Shown here piece by piece: positions 50,529-60,985 of a DNA stretch of 64,000 nt. This stretch comes from Bacillus sp. T33-2 (GTDB taxonomy: Bacteria; Bacillota; Bacilli; Bacillales; Cytobacillaceae): assembly GCF_002860205.1 (NCBI RefSeq), contig NZ_PGVB01000026.1:24025-88024 (forward strand), read 5' to 3'. Numbering within the stretch: the first letter of the stretch is position 1; each line of letters starts with the position of its first letter. Under the pieces are notes generated by a model, which was not told the DNA's origin, made no database searches, and saw only the letters and a program-made list of their open reading frames with translations. The position numbers were made by a program, and so were the translations under genes.

Positions 50529-51551
50529 TTATTTCTGTGCAGTAACCTTTGTGAGCAGGCTGTCTGCCTGGGAGATTTCTACTCCACTATAGTAATGTTT
50601 GACGATCTCCTGGTAGGTTTTTCCTTCAGTGGCCATTCCGTTCGCTCCATACTGGCTCAAGCCTACTCCGTGCCCGAATCCTTTTGTGGTGATCACGATA
50701 TTGTCCCCTTTTAATGACCAGGTGAAGTCGCTCGATTTTAGGCTCAGTTTTTCCCTGATTTCTTTTCCGGTCAATACCTTGCCGTTTATTTCAACTTTGC
50801 CAACCCTTTTACCGGCTGTGCGGGATACCACTTTGCCAATATTGGACAGGTCGGTAAGTTTGACTCCGAGCTTTGATTCAAACTCCTTTATAGATACAAT
50901 TTTTTGGTCATTAAATTTGGGTGATTTTAAATCCCACGGGCTTTCAACACTTCGCAGGTATGGAAACGAATTCGGCCAGTATTCCTCTGAGTTTTCAGTG
51001 AACCCGTTGCTCGTCGAGAAGAAGGTCGCGGTGATCGGCGCTCCTTCAAAGGTTAGGATTTGTCCGTCTGTGGCAGCTACTGCTTCAGAAATCTTTTCGA
51101 TTTTCCACTTATAGTTCGCTCCCCAAATCTTTTTCAGCTCGTCTGTGCTTTTATACACCTGAAAAGCTTCTGTATCCGTTACTTGCGCGCCCTCAGGCAG
51201 TTTGGCTTTCTCCTTGCCGAGCATTTGCTGGACAAAATACGTCCTCGCCGCCAATGCCTGTGCCTTTAAGGCCTCTGTTTCAAATTCTGCAGGCATTTCT
51301 GCCGCGACCACACCAATTAAATATTCATTAAGCTGAAGCTTTTCCAGTTTTGATTTTGCCATCCTGTACACTGCTACCTCTACAGCGGCATCTGCAGAAG
51401 ATTTTGCTGTTGGCTGTTCCGCGGGTTTTAGGTCTTCACCCAGTTTTCCGGACGCCTCTTCAGTAAATGGGAGTACAAGAATGGTTGGTACCAGGAGGGT
51501 GAGTGCCACAAGAAGTACCACTGCTACGACGAAAGGTTTGATTTTTAACAT
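50529..51551 (-). CDS. spoIID: Stage II sporulation lytic transglycosylase SpoIID
   Basis: A 340-residue membrane-anchored lytic transglycosylase needed for engulfment with SpoIIP and SpoIIM. It has an N-terminal anchor (about residues 6-27), the [16 protein letters not shown] segment with the catalytic Glu near 88, and the C-terminal [17 protein letters not shown]. The ATG at 51549-51551 with GGAGG is chosen over one 5 codons upstream. Expected to be SigE-dependent. Its place beside murA is conserved in Bacillus. Confidence 0.94.
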   Translation of the reverse strand: MLKIKPFVVAVVLLVALTLLVPTILVLPFTEEASGKLGEDLKPAEQPTAKSSADAAVEVAVYRMAKSKLEKLQLNEYLIGVVAAEMPAEFETEALKAQALAARTYFVQQMLGKEKAKLPEGAQVTDTEAFQVYKSTDELKKIWGANYKWKIEKISEAVAATDGQILTFEGAPITATFFSTSNGFTENSEEYWPNSFPYLRSVESPWDLKSPKFNDQKIVSIKEFESKLGVKLTDLSNIGKVVSRTAGKRVGKVEINGKVLTGKEIREKLSLKSSDFTWSLKGDNIVITTKGFGHGVGLSQYGANGMATEGKTYQEIVKHYYSGVEISQADSLLTKVTAQK

Positions 51552-51759
51552 GTAAAAAGCCTCCATATGATAGATTTAAACGGGTTAACCCGCCTCAATC
51601 CAATCATATGGAGGAGGACAAGCATTTATGACTGCGCATTTCCAAATGCCCTGAAATCATTTTTTATGCCAAACCCAAATCTTCTAAATGATCCCAATAT
51701 CAAAACTTGTCGAATAACAGACCGCATGCTTTGCTACTGTCGACAGCCTTAAAAAATAA

Positions 51760-51814
51760 TAAAAACCGCAGAATCATACGGTCCACTACAGGACAGTATA
51801 ATTCTACGGTTTTT
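51760..51814 (-). terminator. Terminator of murA
   Basis: Minus-strand AAAAACCGTAGAAT...ATTC-TGCGGTTTTT long stem, 8 bases after the stop. Confidence 0.85.
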
Positions 51815-51821
51815 AGCCGAA

Positions 51822-53129
51822 TTATGCGTTCAAATCGCTAACGATTGTTTCTACGACGGTAATTTCCTCTTCTTCCTTCACGCGCTCGATGTCTGCTCCA
51901 AGTAACGCAAGCTTCTCATGGAAGTTCACATAACCACGGTCGAGATGCTTTAGCTCGGTTACGCGTGTTACTCCGTCAGCCACCAATCCTGTCAGGATTA
52001 ACGCAGCTGCGGCACGCAGGTCGGTTGCAGCAACTTCAGCTCCCTGCAGGTTGGAAGGACCGTTCATGATGACAGACCTGCCGTCGATTTTGATTTCTGC
52101 GTTCATGCGCCGGAATTCTTCCACATGCATAAACCGGTTTTCGAACACAGTTTCAGTAATCATGCTGGTACCCTGGGCACGCAGAAGCAATGCCATCATT
52201 TGAGATTGCATATCTGTCGGGAATCCTGGATGCGGCATCGTCTTGATATCGACTGCTTTCAGCTTTTCAGGGCCGGTCACGCGAACGCCGTCTTCTTCTT
52301 CCTTAATGATGACACCCATTTCTCCCATTTTTGCAATTAGCGAAGTTAAATGCTCAGGAACTGCACCACGTACAAGGACATCTCCACCTGTTATCGCGGC
52401 TGCGACCATGAATGTCCCAGCTTCAATCCGGTCAGGAATGATATTGTGATCCGCTCCGTAAAGGCGGTCTACACCATCGATGCGGATTGTTCCTGTGCCT
52501 GCGCCCCTGACTTTTGCTCCCATTTTGTTAAGGAAGTTTGCGAGGTCGACAATTTCAGGTTCCTTGGCCACGTTTTCGATTACGGTTGTACCTTTTGCAA
52601 GCACAGCTGCCATCATGATGTTCTCAGTTGCACCCACACTTGGGAAATCTAAATAAATTTTGGCCCCGCGCAATCCGCCCATCGCTTCGGCTTCGATGAA
52701 ACCGTTGCCTACTTTTACACTGGCGCCCATTGCTTCAAACCCTTTTAAATGTTGGTCAATCGGACGGGAACCGATTGCACAGCCTCCAGGCAACGCGACA
52801 CGGGCGCGGCCGTTTCTTGCGAGTAATGATCCCATTACGAGTACTGAAGCGCGCATCTTACGCACATATTCAAAAGGCGCTTCAATTTTCAACTCTCCTG
52901 ATGCATCTACAACAATCGTGTTATTTACAAACTCCACATTGGCGTTTAAAGAGCGTAAAACTTCATTGATGGTGTACACATCGGAGAGAGTTGGCACATC
53001 ATGAATTACGCTTTTCCCATCACTTGCTAATAATGTTGCAGCGATGACAGGCAACACGGCATTTTTTGCTCCTTCAACCTTAACCGTACCACTCAGCCTT
53101 TGTCCGCCGCGGACGATGATTTTTTCCAA
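51822..53129 (-). CDS. murA: UDP-N-acetylglucosamine 1-carboxyvinyltransferase
   Basis: A 435-residue enzyme that transfers enolpyruvate from PEP to UDP-GlcNAc, the first committed step of peptidoglycan synthesis and the fosfomycin target. Lys22-Asn23 (GAKNAV) and Cys117 ([11 protein letters not shown]) are in place. Location between ywmB and spoIID identifies the MurAA copy. Confidence 0.96.
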   Translation of the reverse strand: MEKIIVRGGQRLSGTVKVEGAKNAVLPVIAATLLASDGKSVIHDVPTLSDVYTINEVLRSLNANVEFVNNTIVVDASGELKIEAPFEYVRKMRASVLVMGSLLARNGRARVALPGGCAIGSRPIDQHLKGFEAMGASVKVGNGFIEAEAMGGLRGAKIYLDFPSVGATENIMMAAVLAKGTTVIENVAKEPEIVDLANFLNKMGAKVRGAGTGTIRIDGVDRLYGADHNIIPDRIEAGTFMVAAAITGGDVLVRGAVPEHLTSLIAKMGEMGVIIKEEEDGVRVTGPEKLKAVDIKTMPHPGFPTDMQSQMMALLLRAQGTSMITETVFENRFMHVEEFRRMNAEIKIDGRSVIMNGPSNLQGAEVAATDLRAAAALILTGLVADGVTRVTELKHLDRGYVNFHEKLALLGADIERVKEEEEITVVETIVSDLNA

Positions 53130-53161
53130 ATGTATTCCCCTCCGCGTCCAATTTCTATATA

Positions 53162-53905
53162 TTAATATTCAATCGTTATGATAGGTGTGCCAACTACGAT
53201 GGTAGTCTTAGCGCCCAATCGTTCATTTGTCCTTAATCCAAGCTGCAAGTTCATTTTTTGTCCATTGGCTAACGATGCTGCAATACGCGGCGAAAATGCC
53301 GACACGGAAATAAATGAGTCTTCTTTTAAAGCTTCTATTTCCTTGGCGTTGAAATCATTTAATAATTTTTTAACATAAAAAGGTAAAGCCTTTTCCATCT
53401 TATCACTGAATTCGCCTTTTATACAAGAATAAATTGTTGTATTTTCTCGAAAAATGTCAAATAATCTGCCTGATAACACGTTATTTATAAATGCATCTGA
53501 ATCACTATTCCAGGATTGACCTCTGACTTCATACATTAGATATGCATGGAGCTGATCATTTGTGCCGGCAGTCATGATCGTAACCGTTTCCTGGTGACCT
53601 GCTTTAGCAGATTTCGCCGTCGCTGTAAGATGTTCTGTATGGTCTGAAAGAGTCCAATTCCAACTAGGGAATTCGCCTTTCAGCTCTTTTATCAAGTCCA
53701 TGATGTCCTGGCGGGTTTTGACTGTTTCCAAATTTTCTCTTGCATGCAAAGACCATTCATTGATGATAATATTTTCGTCCTGTAAAACTGAGGCCAATAT
53801 GGGTAAATCATGTTCCGCATCAGCTACAGTCGTTTTATTCCCAGCCTGAAGCACTATAAAACCAATTATGCCAAAAATTGATAAAATGTACGTAATTTTC
53901 TTCAT
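53162..53905 (-). CDS. ywmB: YwmB family TATA-box-binding-like protein
   Basis: A 247-residue exported protein with a signal peptide or anchor at residues 1-22 and no catalytic motif that could be recognised. It lies 32 bp before murA on the same strand, as in B. subtilis, so it is probably co-transcribed. The family name refers to fold similarity only; function is unknown. Confidence 0.82.
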   Translation of the reverse strand: MKKITYILSIFGIIGFIVLQAGNKTTVADAEHDLPILASVLQDENIIINEWSLHARENLETVKTRQDIMDLIKELKGEFPSWNWTLSDHTEHLTATAKSAKAGHQETVTIMTAGTNDQLHAYLMYEVRGQSWNSDSDAFINNVLSGRLFDIFRENTTIYSCIKGEFSDKMEKALPFYVKKLLNDFNAKEIEALKEDSFISVSAFSPRIAASLANGQKMNLQLGLRTNERLGAKTTIVVGTPIITIEY

Positions 53906-54127
53906 CTATGACTCCTCCCCTTATTACCATTGTTTCCAGGGATACGAAGAGCATACTATGGAAAACTCGTCACTTTTTGACAATATGTATTGCTACGCAA
54001 CTGATCCGGGTGTTCATTTTTTATCGTGCGTTCAATTAATCACAAATCGAAAAATAGCAACAAAGAGAATTGTACTCAAAAACGGCGGATTTGAAAACAT
54101 GTACGAAGACCTAAATTTTTACCAATT
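53906..54127. other. Intergenic region between ywzB and ywmB
   Basis: AT-rich, presumed promoter of ywmB-murA. A plus-strand frame across it has no ribosome site and overlaps ywmB, so it was not called. Confidence 0.35.
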
Positions 54128-54373
54128 CTATTTAATTACCTGGAGGATTAGCGGGAGTTGCTGGGACCATAGAAGATAATCCAGAAAGAAATTACTGGCG
54201 ATAGAACCTAATGCGATCGATAATAATATATACAGGACTCTTGCCTGCAGCACACGATTTGCCCTTAGAAAACGGTCGAAATTCAATGCTTGCAATGCCC
54301 ACCACGCCAACGCTATGAAAACCAGATGGCACACAATACTGACCAATGCCTGGGAACCAAAATCAGAAATCAT
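54128..54373 (-). CDS. ywzB: DUF1146 small membrane protein YwzB
   Basis: An 81-residue protein with two membrane segments (about 8-28 and 47-66). The ATG at 54371-54373 follows GAGAGGGG. DUF1146 proteins occupy this exact place between the atp/nuo genes and ywmB in Bacillus. Function unknown. Confidence 0.82.
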   Translation of the reverse strand: MISDFGSQALVSIVCHLVFIALAWWALQALNFDRFLRANRVLQARVLYILLSIALGSIASNFFLDYLLWSQQLPLILQVIK

Positions 54374-54505
54374 CCGACCCCTCTCCTTTCTATCAACTCC
54401 TATTGTACCAAACTTCACAAATGCCTTCCCGTATATTTGACGTGTAAACCGGGATGAAGTTTCACCTTTTTTCCGTTACACGTATATTTTTCTATTAAAT
54501 GATAA

Positions 54506-54546
54506 ATAAAAAGCAAGGGCTGGCCTTGAAATCAAAGCCAGCCTTT
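54506..54546 (-). terminator. Terminator of the nuo operon
   Basis: Minus-strand GGCTGGC, 12-base loop, GCCAGCC, CTTGCTTTTT. Confidence 0.75.
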
Positions 54547-54600
54547 TGCCCTCATATTAAAATAACCCCTTTGCTTATAGCCCCCAAACCTTGAATTGCC

Positions 54601-56121
54601 CTATCTTAAAAAGTCCATGAACTGATCGAAATTTTCATGGAGAAAATCAAATGCCAGGTTTGGCATGATTCCAAACAAGACTGTGGCTGCCGTACAAATG
54701 ATGATGACCGTTCCGATTCCAGGCGGAACTCCGATTTTCGAATCATCAGCCGCCGGCCGGAAGAACATTTGCACCATGATGCCAAAATAGTAGAAATAAG
54801 AAATCACTGTCCCGGCAATCATCAGCGAAGCAAGTACATAATGGGCCGGGCTTGTCATCAGGGCACCCATAAAGATATTCAGTTTCCCGATAAAACCGGC
54901 GGTGCCCGGAATCCCGGCAAGCGACAGGATCAAGATTCCCATAGCAACTGCAAGCACCGGGGCCCTTCGGTAGAGTCCAGCGAATTGGCTGATATCCTCT
55001 GTTTCTGACTTCATCGTGATCAACTGGATCACCGCGAATGCACCAAGGTTCATAAACAAGTATGCTGCAAGGTAAAACCATATTGCATCAAACATGACGT
55101 ATGACATTGTCGCAATTGCGACCAGGATATAGCCGGCATGGGCAATGCTCGAATATGCGAAAAGGCGTTTAATATTGCGCTGCCTTAAGGCGATCAAGTT
55201 TCCGATCATAAGTGTCGCGCCTGCAAGGAAGGCAATGTAATCCTGGACTGCAAACAGGAGCGGAATCGATTCTGGTGAAGCCCCGTCAGTCGGCACGCTT
55301 GCAAAGACCGCAAGCAGGATGCGTATGACAATGACAAACCCGGCTGTTTTAGAAACAACACTCAGGAAAGCAGTGACTGGTGTCGGCGCCCCCTGATATA
55401 CATCAGGCGCCCACATATGAAAAGGTGCTGAAGCCAGCTTGAACGACAGCCCGACAAAGATGATGAAAAAGGCCAGCCCCAGGATATAAACATGCTGCGG
55501 ATTATCGACTGTCTGAAGGACAGCCGATATTTCCTTTAGATTGGTCGACCCGGTCAGTCCATAGACATAGCTCATGCCGAACAGGGTTATCGCGGTCGAT
55601 ATCCCGCCATTGATGACATATTTCATCGCAGATTCATTTGACTGCAAGTTTTTCTTCCGCATCCCTGCCAATATGTAAGACGAAATGGATAGTAGTTCAA
55701 GGCCGACGAATAATGTGATCAAGTCTCCGCTGGATGACATCATCATTCCACCAAGGAGGGCGGCGAGGAAGAGGTAGAAGAACTCACCTCTGGTTTCCTT
55801 GATTCCTTCTTTTGGCTCGTAATCAATCGCGAGCAGCATCACAAGCGCCGCACCAACCAGCAGTAACAGCTTAAACGCTTTTGCAAATGAATCGAGACGG
55901 AATGTGTCGTACAGAATGGATGCGGTGTCATGCCCGTTCAAGCTGACGACAGAAACGATCGAGGCAACAATGCCGGCGAACCCAATCCATCCGAGAATCT
56001 TGCGGTCGATTTGTTTAGGCATGAACAGGTCTATAAGGGAAAGCGCCGTTGCGACACCCAGAATGATGAATTCAGGCGCCATGATCCCCCACTCAAAACT
56101 TAGTAATTGGTCAAGATCCAT
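54601..56121 (-). CDS. nuoN: NADH-quinone oxidoreductase subunit N
   Basis: A 506-residue antiporter-like proton-channel subunit of complex I with about 14 membrane segments. Landmarks are the charged Glu in EFIILGVA, KY/KLASAPFHMWAPDVYQGAP (Lys near 225) and the broken-helix region LSLAGIPGTAGFIGK. Last gene of the operon, 6 bp after nuoM. Confidence 0.93.
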   Translation of the reverse strand: MDLDQLLSFEWGIMAPEFIILGVATALSLIDLFMPKQIDRKILGWIGFAGIVASIVSVVSLNGHDTASILYDTFRLDSFAKAFKLLLLVGAALVMLLAIDYEPKEGIKETRGEFFYLFLAALLGGMMMSSSGDLITLFVGLELLSISSYILAGMRKKNLQSNESAMKYVINGGISTAITLFGMSYVYGLTGSTNLKEISAVLQTVDNPQHVYILGLAFFIIFVGLSFKLASAPFHMWAPDVYQGAPTPVTAFLSVVSKTAGFVIVIRILLAVFASVPTDGASPESIPLLFAVQDYIAFLAGATLMIGNLIALRQRNIKRLFAYSSIAHAGYILVAIATMSYVMFDAIWFYLAAYLFMNLGAFAVIQLITMKSETEDISQFAGLYRRAPVLAVAMGILILSLAGIPGTAGFIGKLNIFMGALMTSPAHYVLASLMIAGTVISYFYYFGIMVQMFFRPAADDSKIGVPPGIGTVIIICTAATVLFGIMPNLAFDFLHENFDQFMDFLR

Positions 56122-56127
56122 CCTTCA

Positions 56128-57636
56128 TCACCCTCCAGTCCCATGCATGATTGTGTCCAAAGTTGTTTGCAGCGGCCCACTCAATATTGCCGGGTAGACG
56201 CCAATCAACACGATTAAACCGACGAGCACCAAAACCGGAGCCCACTCATAGGAACGTATATCGGTTATGCCGATAAACTCCCGGTCTGCCCGGCCGTACG
56301 TGATGGCAAGCACCGCACGCAACAGGTACACTGCGGTCATGATGATGCCAAGCGCCCCAATTGCGGCAAGTACCGGCATCTCTTTGAACAGGCCGAGAAA
56401 TGCCATAAATTCACTGACAAACCCGGACATGCCCGGCAATCCCAAAGAAGCCATTGCAGCAGCAAGCAAGAATCCGGCTGTAAGCGGCATTCCTTTAGCC
56501 AGTCCGCCAAGATTGGCAATATGGGATGTATGCACTCTCTCATATAACACACCAACAAGGAAGAACAGCAGCGCCGAAATCAAACCGTGCGACACGACCT
56601 GGAATATCGCTCCTTGAATTCCCGGTTCGTTATTGGCCCCGAGGCCGATTAAGACAATCCCCATGTGGGAAATAGACGAATATGCAAGCACCATTTTGAA
56701 ATCCGTCTGGATAAAAGCAAGGAATGCCCCGTAAAGCAGGTTGACCACACCAAGAACGGCGAGCAAAACAGCAAGTTCCTTGAATTGTTCAGGGAAGATT
56801 CCCCTCCCGAACCGGATCAAACCGAATGCACCTATTTTCAGCAGGATTCCTGAGTGCAGCATGACAATTGAAGGCGGCGCTTCAACGTGGACGCGGAGCA
56901 TCCAGCTGTGCAGCGGGAAGATTGGCAGCTTGACCCCAAATGCCACGAGAAGGGCAATCAAAAGTCCCATCTTTAACGGGTCAGTCAATGGCGCCTGTTT
57001 CGTATTCATTAAATATGTCAATGCTTCAATATTGGATGTTCCTGTACGGGAAAACAGCACCATGATCACAATCAGGAGCACGGCAGAACCAAGACCGTTA
57101 TAAATCAGGAAACTGTATGCCGCTTTTTCTTTCTCGAAATTGCCCCATTTTCCAATCAGGAAAAACATTGGGATCAAGGTCATTTCGAAGAAAATAAAGA
57201 ACAGGATCAGGTTCTGGGCGGTAAATACGCCAAGCATCCCGATTTCAAGAAGCAGGAACAGCATATAATAGCCTTTCCATTCTTTTTTAATATGGAAAGA
57301 AGCAATCGCAGCGAGTGTCGACAGAATGGCAGTCAAGATCACCATGATCAGGGCAAACCCGTCAATGCCAAGCTCGTAAAAGACAGAGAACACATTCTCA
57401 CCGACTACGTTGGGGTCGGCAAATTGTATCCAGCTGACCCGTTCCGCGAATTCGGCCAAGTCGGTCCCCGACCGGTGTTTAAAATAAGCCATAAGTGACA
57501 GGAACAGTGCCGGAAGTGTCGCAAGCAAGCCCAGCCACTTGATACCCTGTTCGTTCTTTTTTGGCAGAAACGCAAGAACAATAATGCCCAGTAAAGGGGA
57601 GAATACGAGCAGTGAAAGAAAATAACTGATAGTCAT
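56128..57636 (-). CDS. nuoM: NADH-quinone oxidoreductase subunit M
   Basis: A 502-residue antiporter-like complex I subunit. Glu near residue 150 (FEMTLIPMF), Lys near 234 (GVKLPIFPLHSWM) and the RVHVEAPP segment are conserved proton-path features. The start overlaps the nuoL stop by one base. Confidence 0.93.
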   Translation of the reverse strand: MTISYFLSLLVFSPLLGIIVLAFLPKKNEQGIKWLGLLATLPALFLSLMAYFKHRSGTDLAEFAERVSWIQFADPNVVGENVFSVFYELGIDGFALIMVILTAILSTLAAIASFHIKKEWKGYYMLFLLLEIGMLGVFTAQNLILFFIFFEMTLIPMFFLIGKWGNFEKEKAAYSFLIYNGLGSAVLLIVIMVLFSRTGTSNIEALTYLMNTKQAPLTDPLKMGLLIALLVAFGVKLPIFPLHSWMLRVHVEAPPSIVMLHSGILLKIGAFGLIRFGRGIFPEQFKELAVLLAVLGVVNLLYGAFLAFIQTDFKMVLAYSSISHMGIVLIGLGANNEPGIQGAIFQVVSHGLISALLFFLVGVLYERVHTSHIANLGGLAKGMPLTAGFLLAAAMASLGLPGMSGFVSEFMAFLGLFKEMPVLAAIGALGIIMTAVYLLRAVLAITYGRADREFIGITDIRSYEWAPVLVLVGLIVLIGVYPAILSGPLQTTLDTIMHGTGG

Positions 57637-59507
57637 TATAAGTACCCCCCTGTAAACGCAAAGATGACCATCAGCACAGCAAGCCCGACAAAGGCGATCG
57701 TTCCGTACGTTTGTACCTGTCCGCTCTGGAGCTTCGACCCTGCCTTGCCAAGCGCCTGGACAAACCCGGTAATAACCTTGATGATTCCTTCAACAAAGAA
57801 CACCTCGATGAAGCGCAGGAACAGGCTGACAGCCCTGGCACCATATACGAACGTCATTTGGTAAAATTCATCAATATAGTATTTGTTATATAAAACGTTA
57901 TAGGCAAGCGGTACCTTCCCGGAAATCCAGCTGCGGGACAGCGAACGTTTTCCATACATCAGCCATGCCAGGAAGATTCCAAGCAGGGAGACTGCTGTCG
58001 CGACAACCATAATCCACACCGGGCCTTCCGTATGCCCGTGTCCAAGTGCTTCATTACCTTCGACGAGCCAGTCGCCAAGGAACGTGCCAAACCAGGGTGT
58101 ATTCACGTAACCGGCGACAATTGCCAAAATTCCGAGGAGGATCATCGGCGCCGTCATAACAGCAGGTGATTCGTGAACGTCTTTCATTTTGCTCCTGGCC
58201 TCTCCGGCAAAAACCATGAAAAACAGCCTGAACATGTAAAACGCCGTGAAAAATGCAGCGATGACAGCGAGCAGGAATAGAACGGTATTTCCATGTGACC
58301 AGGCCGAAATCAAAATTTCGTCCTTACTGAAGAACCCTGAAAATAACGGCACCCCGCTGATTGCGAGCGTTCCAACCAGGAACAGCGGTCCGGTGAGCCG
58401 CAACTTTTTCCATAAACCGCCCATTTTCTCAATATCCTGAGTATGAACAGCATGAATGACACTACCTGCCGCAAGGAATAACAATGCTTTGAAAAATGCG
58501 TGTGTCATCAGGTGGAAAACACCGGCAACATAGCCAGCCGACCCAAGGGCCAGCATCATGTAGCCAAGCTGGCTGACCGTTGAATAAGCGAGAACCCTTT
58601 TAATGTCGGTTTGGACCAGGCCGATGCTCGCGGCAAAAATAGCTGTGAAGGCACCTATAATCGCCACTGTCATCAGAGCCGTTTCACTTGCAGTGAACAG
58701 CGGGAACAGCGCAGCGACCAGGTAAACCCCTGCAGCGACCATCGTTGCGGCATGGATTAAAGCCGAAACCGGAGTCGGTCCTTCCATTGCGTCAGGAAGC
58801 CATGTATGAAGCGGGAACTGGCCTGATTTACCAACTGCACCGATGAAAATTAATATGGCGGTCAAAGTAATCATTGTTGCTGACACGGCTCCCTCTTCTA
58901 CCGCAGCAAATATCTCGTCATATTCAAAACTGCCAGTTTGCCAGAATAAGAGAATCATGCCGATCAATAGCCCGACATCGCCAATCCTCGTCATGATAAA
59001 TGCTTTTTTCGCAGCCTGCTTGGCGCTTTCTTTGTAAAAATAAAACCCGATCAGCAGGAAGGAACCAAGACCGACAAGCTCCCAAAAAATATAGGTCTGC
59101 AGCAGGTTTGGCGAAAGGACAAGGCCAAGCATGGCAAATGTAAACAAACCAAGGTATGCATAGAAAACTGGAATCCGCTCATCACCGTGCATGTATCCTT
59201 TTGAGTAGGTATGTACGAGAAAACTGACTAGCGAAACAATGACCAGCATCAATGCATTTAACTGATTTACTTCAAAACCCGCTGTTAGCTGTAAATCCCC
59301 GATCGTGAGCCAGGTACCTTCTGCTTTATAGGTGGGCTCAACGAAACGCTCGAAAAGGACGATTACTGAAAATACAAATGAGATCAATGACAGTAATATC
59401 CCCAAATATGCACTTCGTTCTTTCAGCTGTTTGCCGAACAGAAGCAGGATTATAAAAGATAAAAGCGGGAAAAGCGGAATGAGCCAAGCATTCTCCATCA
59501 ATATCAC
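57636..59507 (-). CDS. nuoL: NADH-quinone oxidoreductase subunit L
   Basis: A 623-residue antiporter-like subunit with the C-terminal lateral helix region. ELVGLGSFLLIGFY, GKSGQFPLHTWLPDAMEGPTP in part, and HAATMVAAGVYL are diagnostic. It follows nuoK after a 203-bp gap that holds a perfect stem-loop, the only large gap in the operon. Confidence 0.94.
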   Translation of the reverse strand: MILMENAWLIPLFPLLSFIILLLFGKQLKERSAYLGILLSLISFVFSVIVLFERFVEPTYKAEGTWLTIGDLQLTAGFEVNQLNALMLVIVSLVSFLVHTYSKGYMHGDERIPVFYAYLGLFTFAMLGLVLSPNLLQTYIFWELVGLGSFLLIGFYFYKESAKQAAKKAFIMTRIGDVGLLIGMILLFWQTGSFEYDEIFAAVEEGAVSATMITLTAILIFIGAVGKSGQFPLHTWLPDAMEGPTPVSALIHAATMVAAGVYLVAALFPLFTASETALMTVAIIGAFTAIFAASIGLVQTDIKRVLAYSTVSQLGYMMLALGSAGYVAGVFHLMTHAFFKALLFLAAGSVIHAVHTQDIEKMGGLWKKLRLTGPLFLVGTLAISGVPLFSGFFSKDEILISAWSHGNTVLFLLAVIAAFFTAFYMFRLFFMVFAGEARSKMKDVHESPAVMTAPMILLGILAIVAGYVNTPWFGTFLGDWLVEGNEALGHGHTEGPVWIMVVATAVSLLGIFLAWLMYGKRSLSRSWISGKVPLAYNVLYNKYYIDEFYQMTFVYGARAVSLFLRFIEVFFVEGIIKVITGFVQALGKAGSKLQSGQVQTYGTIAFVGLAVLMVIFAFTGGYL

Positions 59508-59528
59508 AATCCCCTTTTTTGGCTAACA

Positions 59529-59562
59529 GGAAAGTATAAATTTTTGCAAATTTATACTTTCC
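59529..59562. repeat. Perfect 15-bp stem-loop within the nuo operon
   Basis: GGAAAGTATAAATTT, loop TTGC, AAATTTATACTTTCC. It lies between nuoK and nuoL and is followed by about 110 bases of GC-rich DNA with further small inverted repeats (GGCCCGCGAGCCGCGGGTC). No T run, so it is more likely an RNA-processing, stabiliser or mobile repeat element than a terminator. Confidence 0.65.
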
Positions 59563-59710
59563 CGTCGCGCATAAGTGCAACTACGCCTCTGTCTTCGCCC
59601 TTAGGGGCTCCGCCAATCGGCGAGTTTTCTATAAACGCACCTGTCTTTGTTTCTTCAGGGCGCGTCAGATTGAGGCCCGCGAGCCGCGGGTCATGCAGGA
59701 AATCTATTTT

Positions 59711-60025
59711 TTAGTGCTTCAACTGGTCCATATCATCAATATTGACAGTTTTGCGGTTGCGGTACAGGGCAATCAATATTGCCAGGCCGACTGCCGCTTC
59801 CGCAGCCGCTACGGTCATTCCGAACAGGGCAAAAACCTGTCCGGTGATGGACGGGGCCAAACCATATTTACTGAAGGTTACAAGGTTTATATTGACGGCG
59901 TTGAGCATCAATTCTATCGAAATAAGGACAATGACAGTGTTTCTCTTTGTCAGGGCTCCGTACAAGCCAATGCAAAACAAAATAAGCGCAAGGGCCAGGT
60001 AGGCTGAAACTGGAACAGGACTCAT
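59711..60025 (-). CDS. nuoK: NADH-quinone oxidoreductase subunit K
   Basis: A 104-residue three-helix complex I subunit. [14 protein letters not shown] carries the conserved Glu of the second helix, and [11 protein letters not shown] the Glu of the third. The ATGA overlap with nuoJ is 4 bases. Confidence 0.93.
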   Translation of the reverse strand: MSPVPVSAYLALALILFCIGLYGALTKRNTVIVLISIELMLNAVNINLVTFSKYGLAPSITGQVFALFGMTVAAAEAAVGLAILIALYRNRKTVNIDDMDQLKH

Positions 60026-60543
60026 TCCTTATCCGCCTCCTTCTCATCATCTTTCTTGGCAAGTACAATGGCACCGACCAGGGCGACGAGCAATACAACC
60101 GAGGTCAATTCAAACGGGATCACAAATTTGGAGTACAAGGCAACCCCGATCTGCTCTGTATTGTTTTCGTGAAGACTGCTTGGAGCTGCGGCAAAATCGA
60201 GATTGTAAATGCCGATATAAACAGCTGCTCCAAAGCCCAGCACGCCAAGGAACAATAGCAGCTTCCGCCATCCCCCGGTTCCAGATTCACTTTCATCGTC
60301 ATGCTTGGTAAGCATGATCCCGAACAGCATGATGATTGTTATTGCGCCAGAATAAATCAATATTTGGACTGCTGCCAGAAATTCTGCGGACAGCAACACA
60401 TAAATACCTGCAATGCTGACGAATGTAAATACGAGCGCAACGACCATATGGACGACTTTCGTAAGGAACAACAGGAGCACGCCGCCGATTACCGCCACCA
60501 ATGCAAGTGACATAAACGCAAAAAATTCACCTGATAACGTCAT
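60022..60543 (-). CDS. nuoJ: NADH-quinone oxidoreductase subunit J
   Basis: A 173-residue five-helix complex I membrane subunit, with [22 protein letters not shown] as the conserved helix 3 region (residues about 54-75) and a charged Lys/Asp/Glu C terminus. Overlaps nuoI by 4 bases. Confidence 0.92.
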   Translation of the reverse strand: MTLSGEFFAFMSLALVAVIGGVLLLFLTKVVHMVVALVFTFVSIAGIYVLLSAEFLAAVQILIYSGAITIIMLFGIMLTKHDDESESGTGGWRKLLLFLGVLGFGAAVYIGIYNLDFAAAPSSLHENNTEQIGVALYSKFVIPFELTSVVLLVALVGAIVLAKKDDEKEADKE

Positions 60544-60959
60544 GCCTTATTCACCTTCCGCACATTTTCATCGTTCTCGTCCAACCATTCAAGGTTTTTG
60601 AACAGCTCGTCACGGCTATATTCGGCGAGTTCAAAATTATTGGTCATGACAATCGCTTCGGTCGGGCAAACCTCGGTGCATAAATCACAGAGAATACAAA
60701 TTTCAAAATTGATGTCGTACGTATCGATGATCTTTCCCTTTTTCGCAGGATCAGGGTGTTTTTTTCCGGTCAACTGGATGCAGTCTGTCGGGCAGATATT
60801 GGCGCACTGGTTGCAGACGATGCATTTTTCCGGATAAAACTTTTGGATTCCGCGGAACCGGTCCGGAAGCGGAAGCGGTTCGTTAGGGTAGTCGTAAGTC
60901 ACCTTTTGGCGGGTCAGGTTTTTAAGGGTATATGATAATCCTTTAGCCAAGCCTAGCAC
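60540..60959 (-). CDS. nuoI: NADH-quinone oxidoreductase subunit I
   Basis: A 139-residue peripheral-arm ferredoxin subunit with two CxxCxxCxxxCP motifs, CIVCNQCANICP (around 45-56) and CILCDLCTEVCP (around 92-103), for clusters N6a and N6b. In an operon without nuoEFG, these clusters must receive electrons from a donor other than the NADH module. Confidence 0.94.
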   Translation of the reverse strand: MLGLAKGLSYTLKNLTRQKVTYDYPNEPLPLPDRFRGIQKFYPEKCIVCNQCANICPTDCIQLTGKKHPDPAKKGKIIDTYDINFEICILCDLCTEVCPTEAIVMTNNFELAEYSRDELFKNLEWLDENDENVRKVNKA

Positions 60960-60985
60960 GTTTTTTCACCCCTATTAATTAGTGA

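Noticed and set aside
51567..51752. Plus-strand frame between spoIID and murA
   Set aside because: Occupies the spoIID promoter region, weak start and no recognisable protein features.
53868..54179. Plus-strand frame between ywmB and ywzB
   Set aside because: No SD, overlaps ends of two conserved genes, AT-rich composition typical of non-coding DNA.
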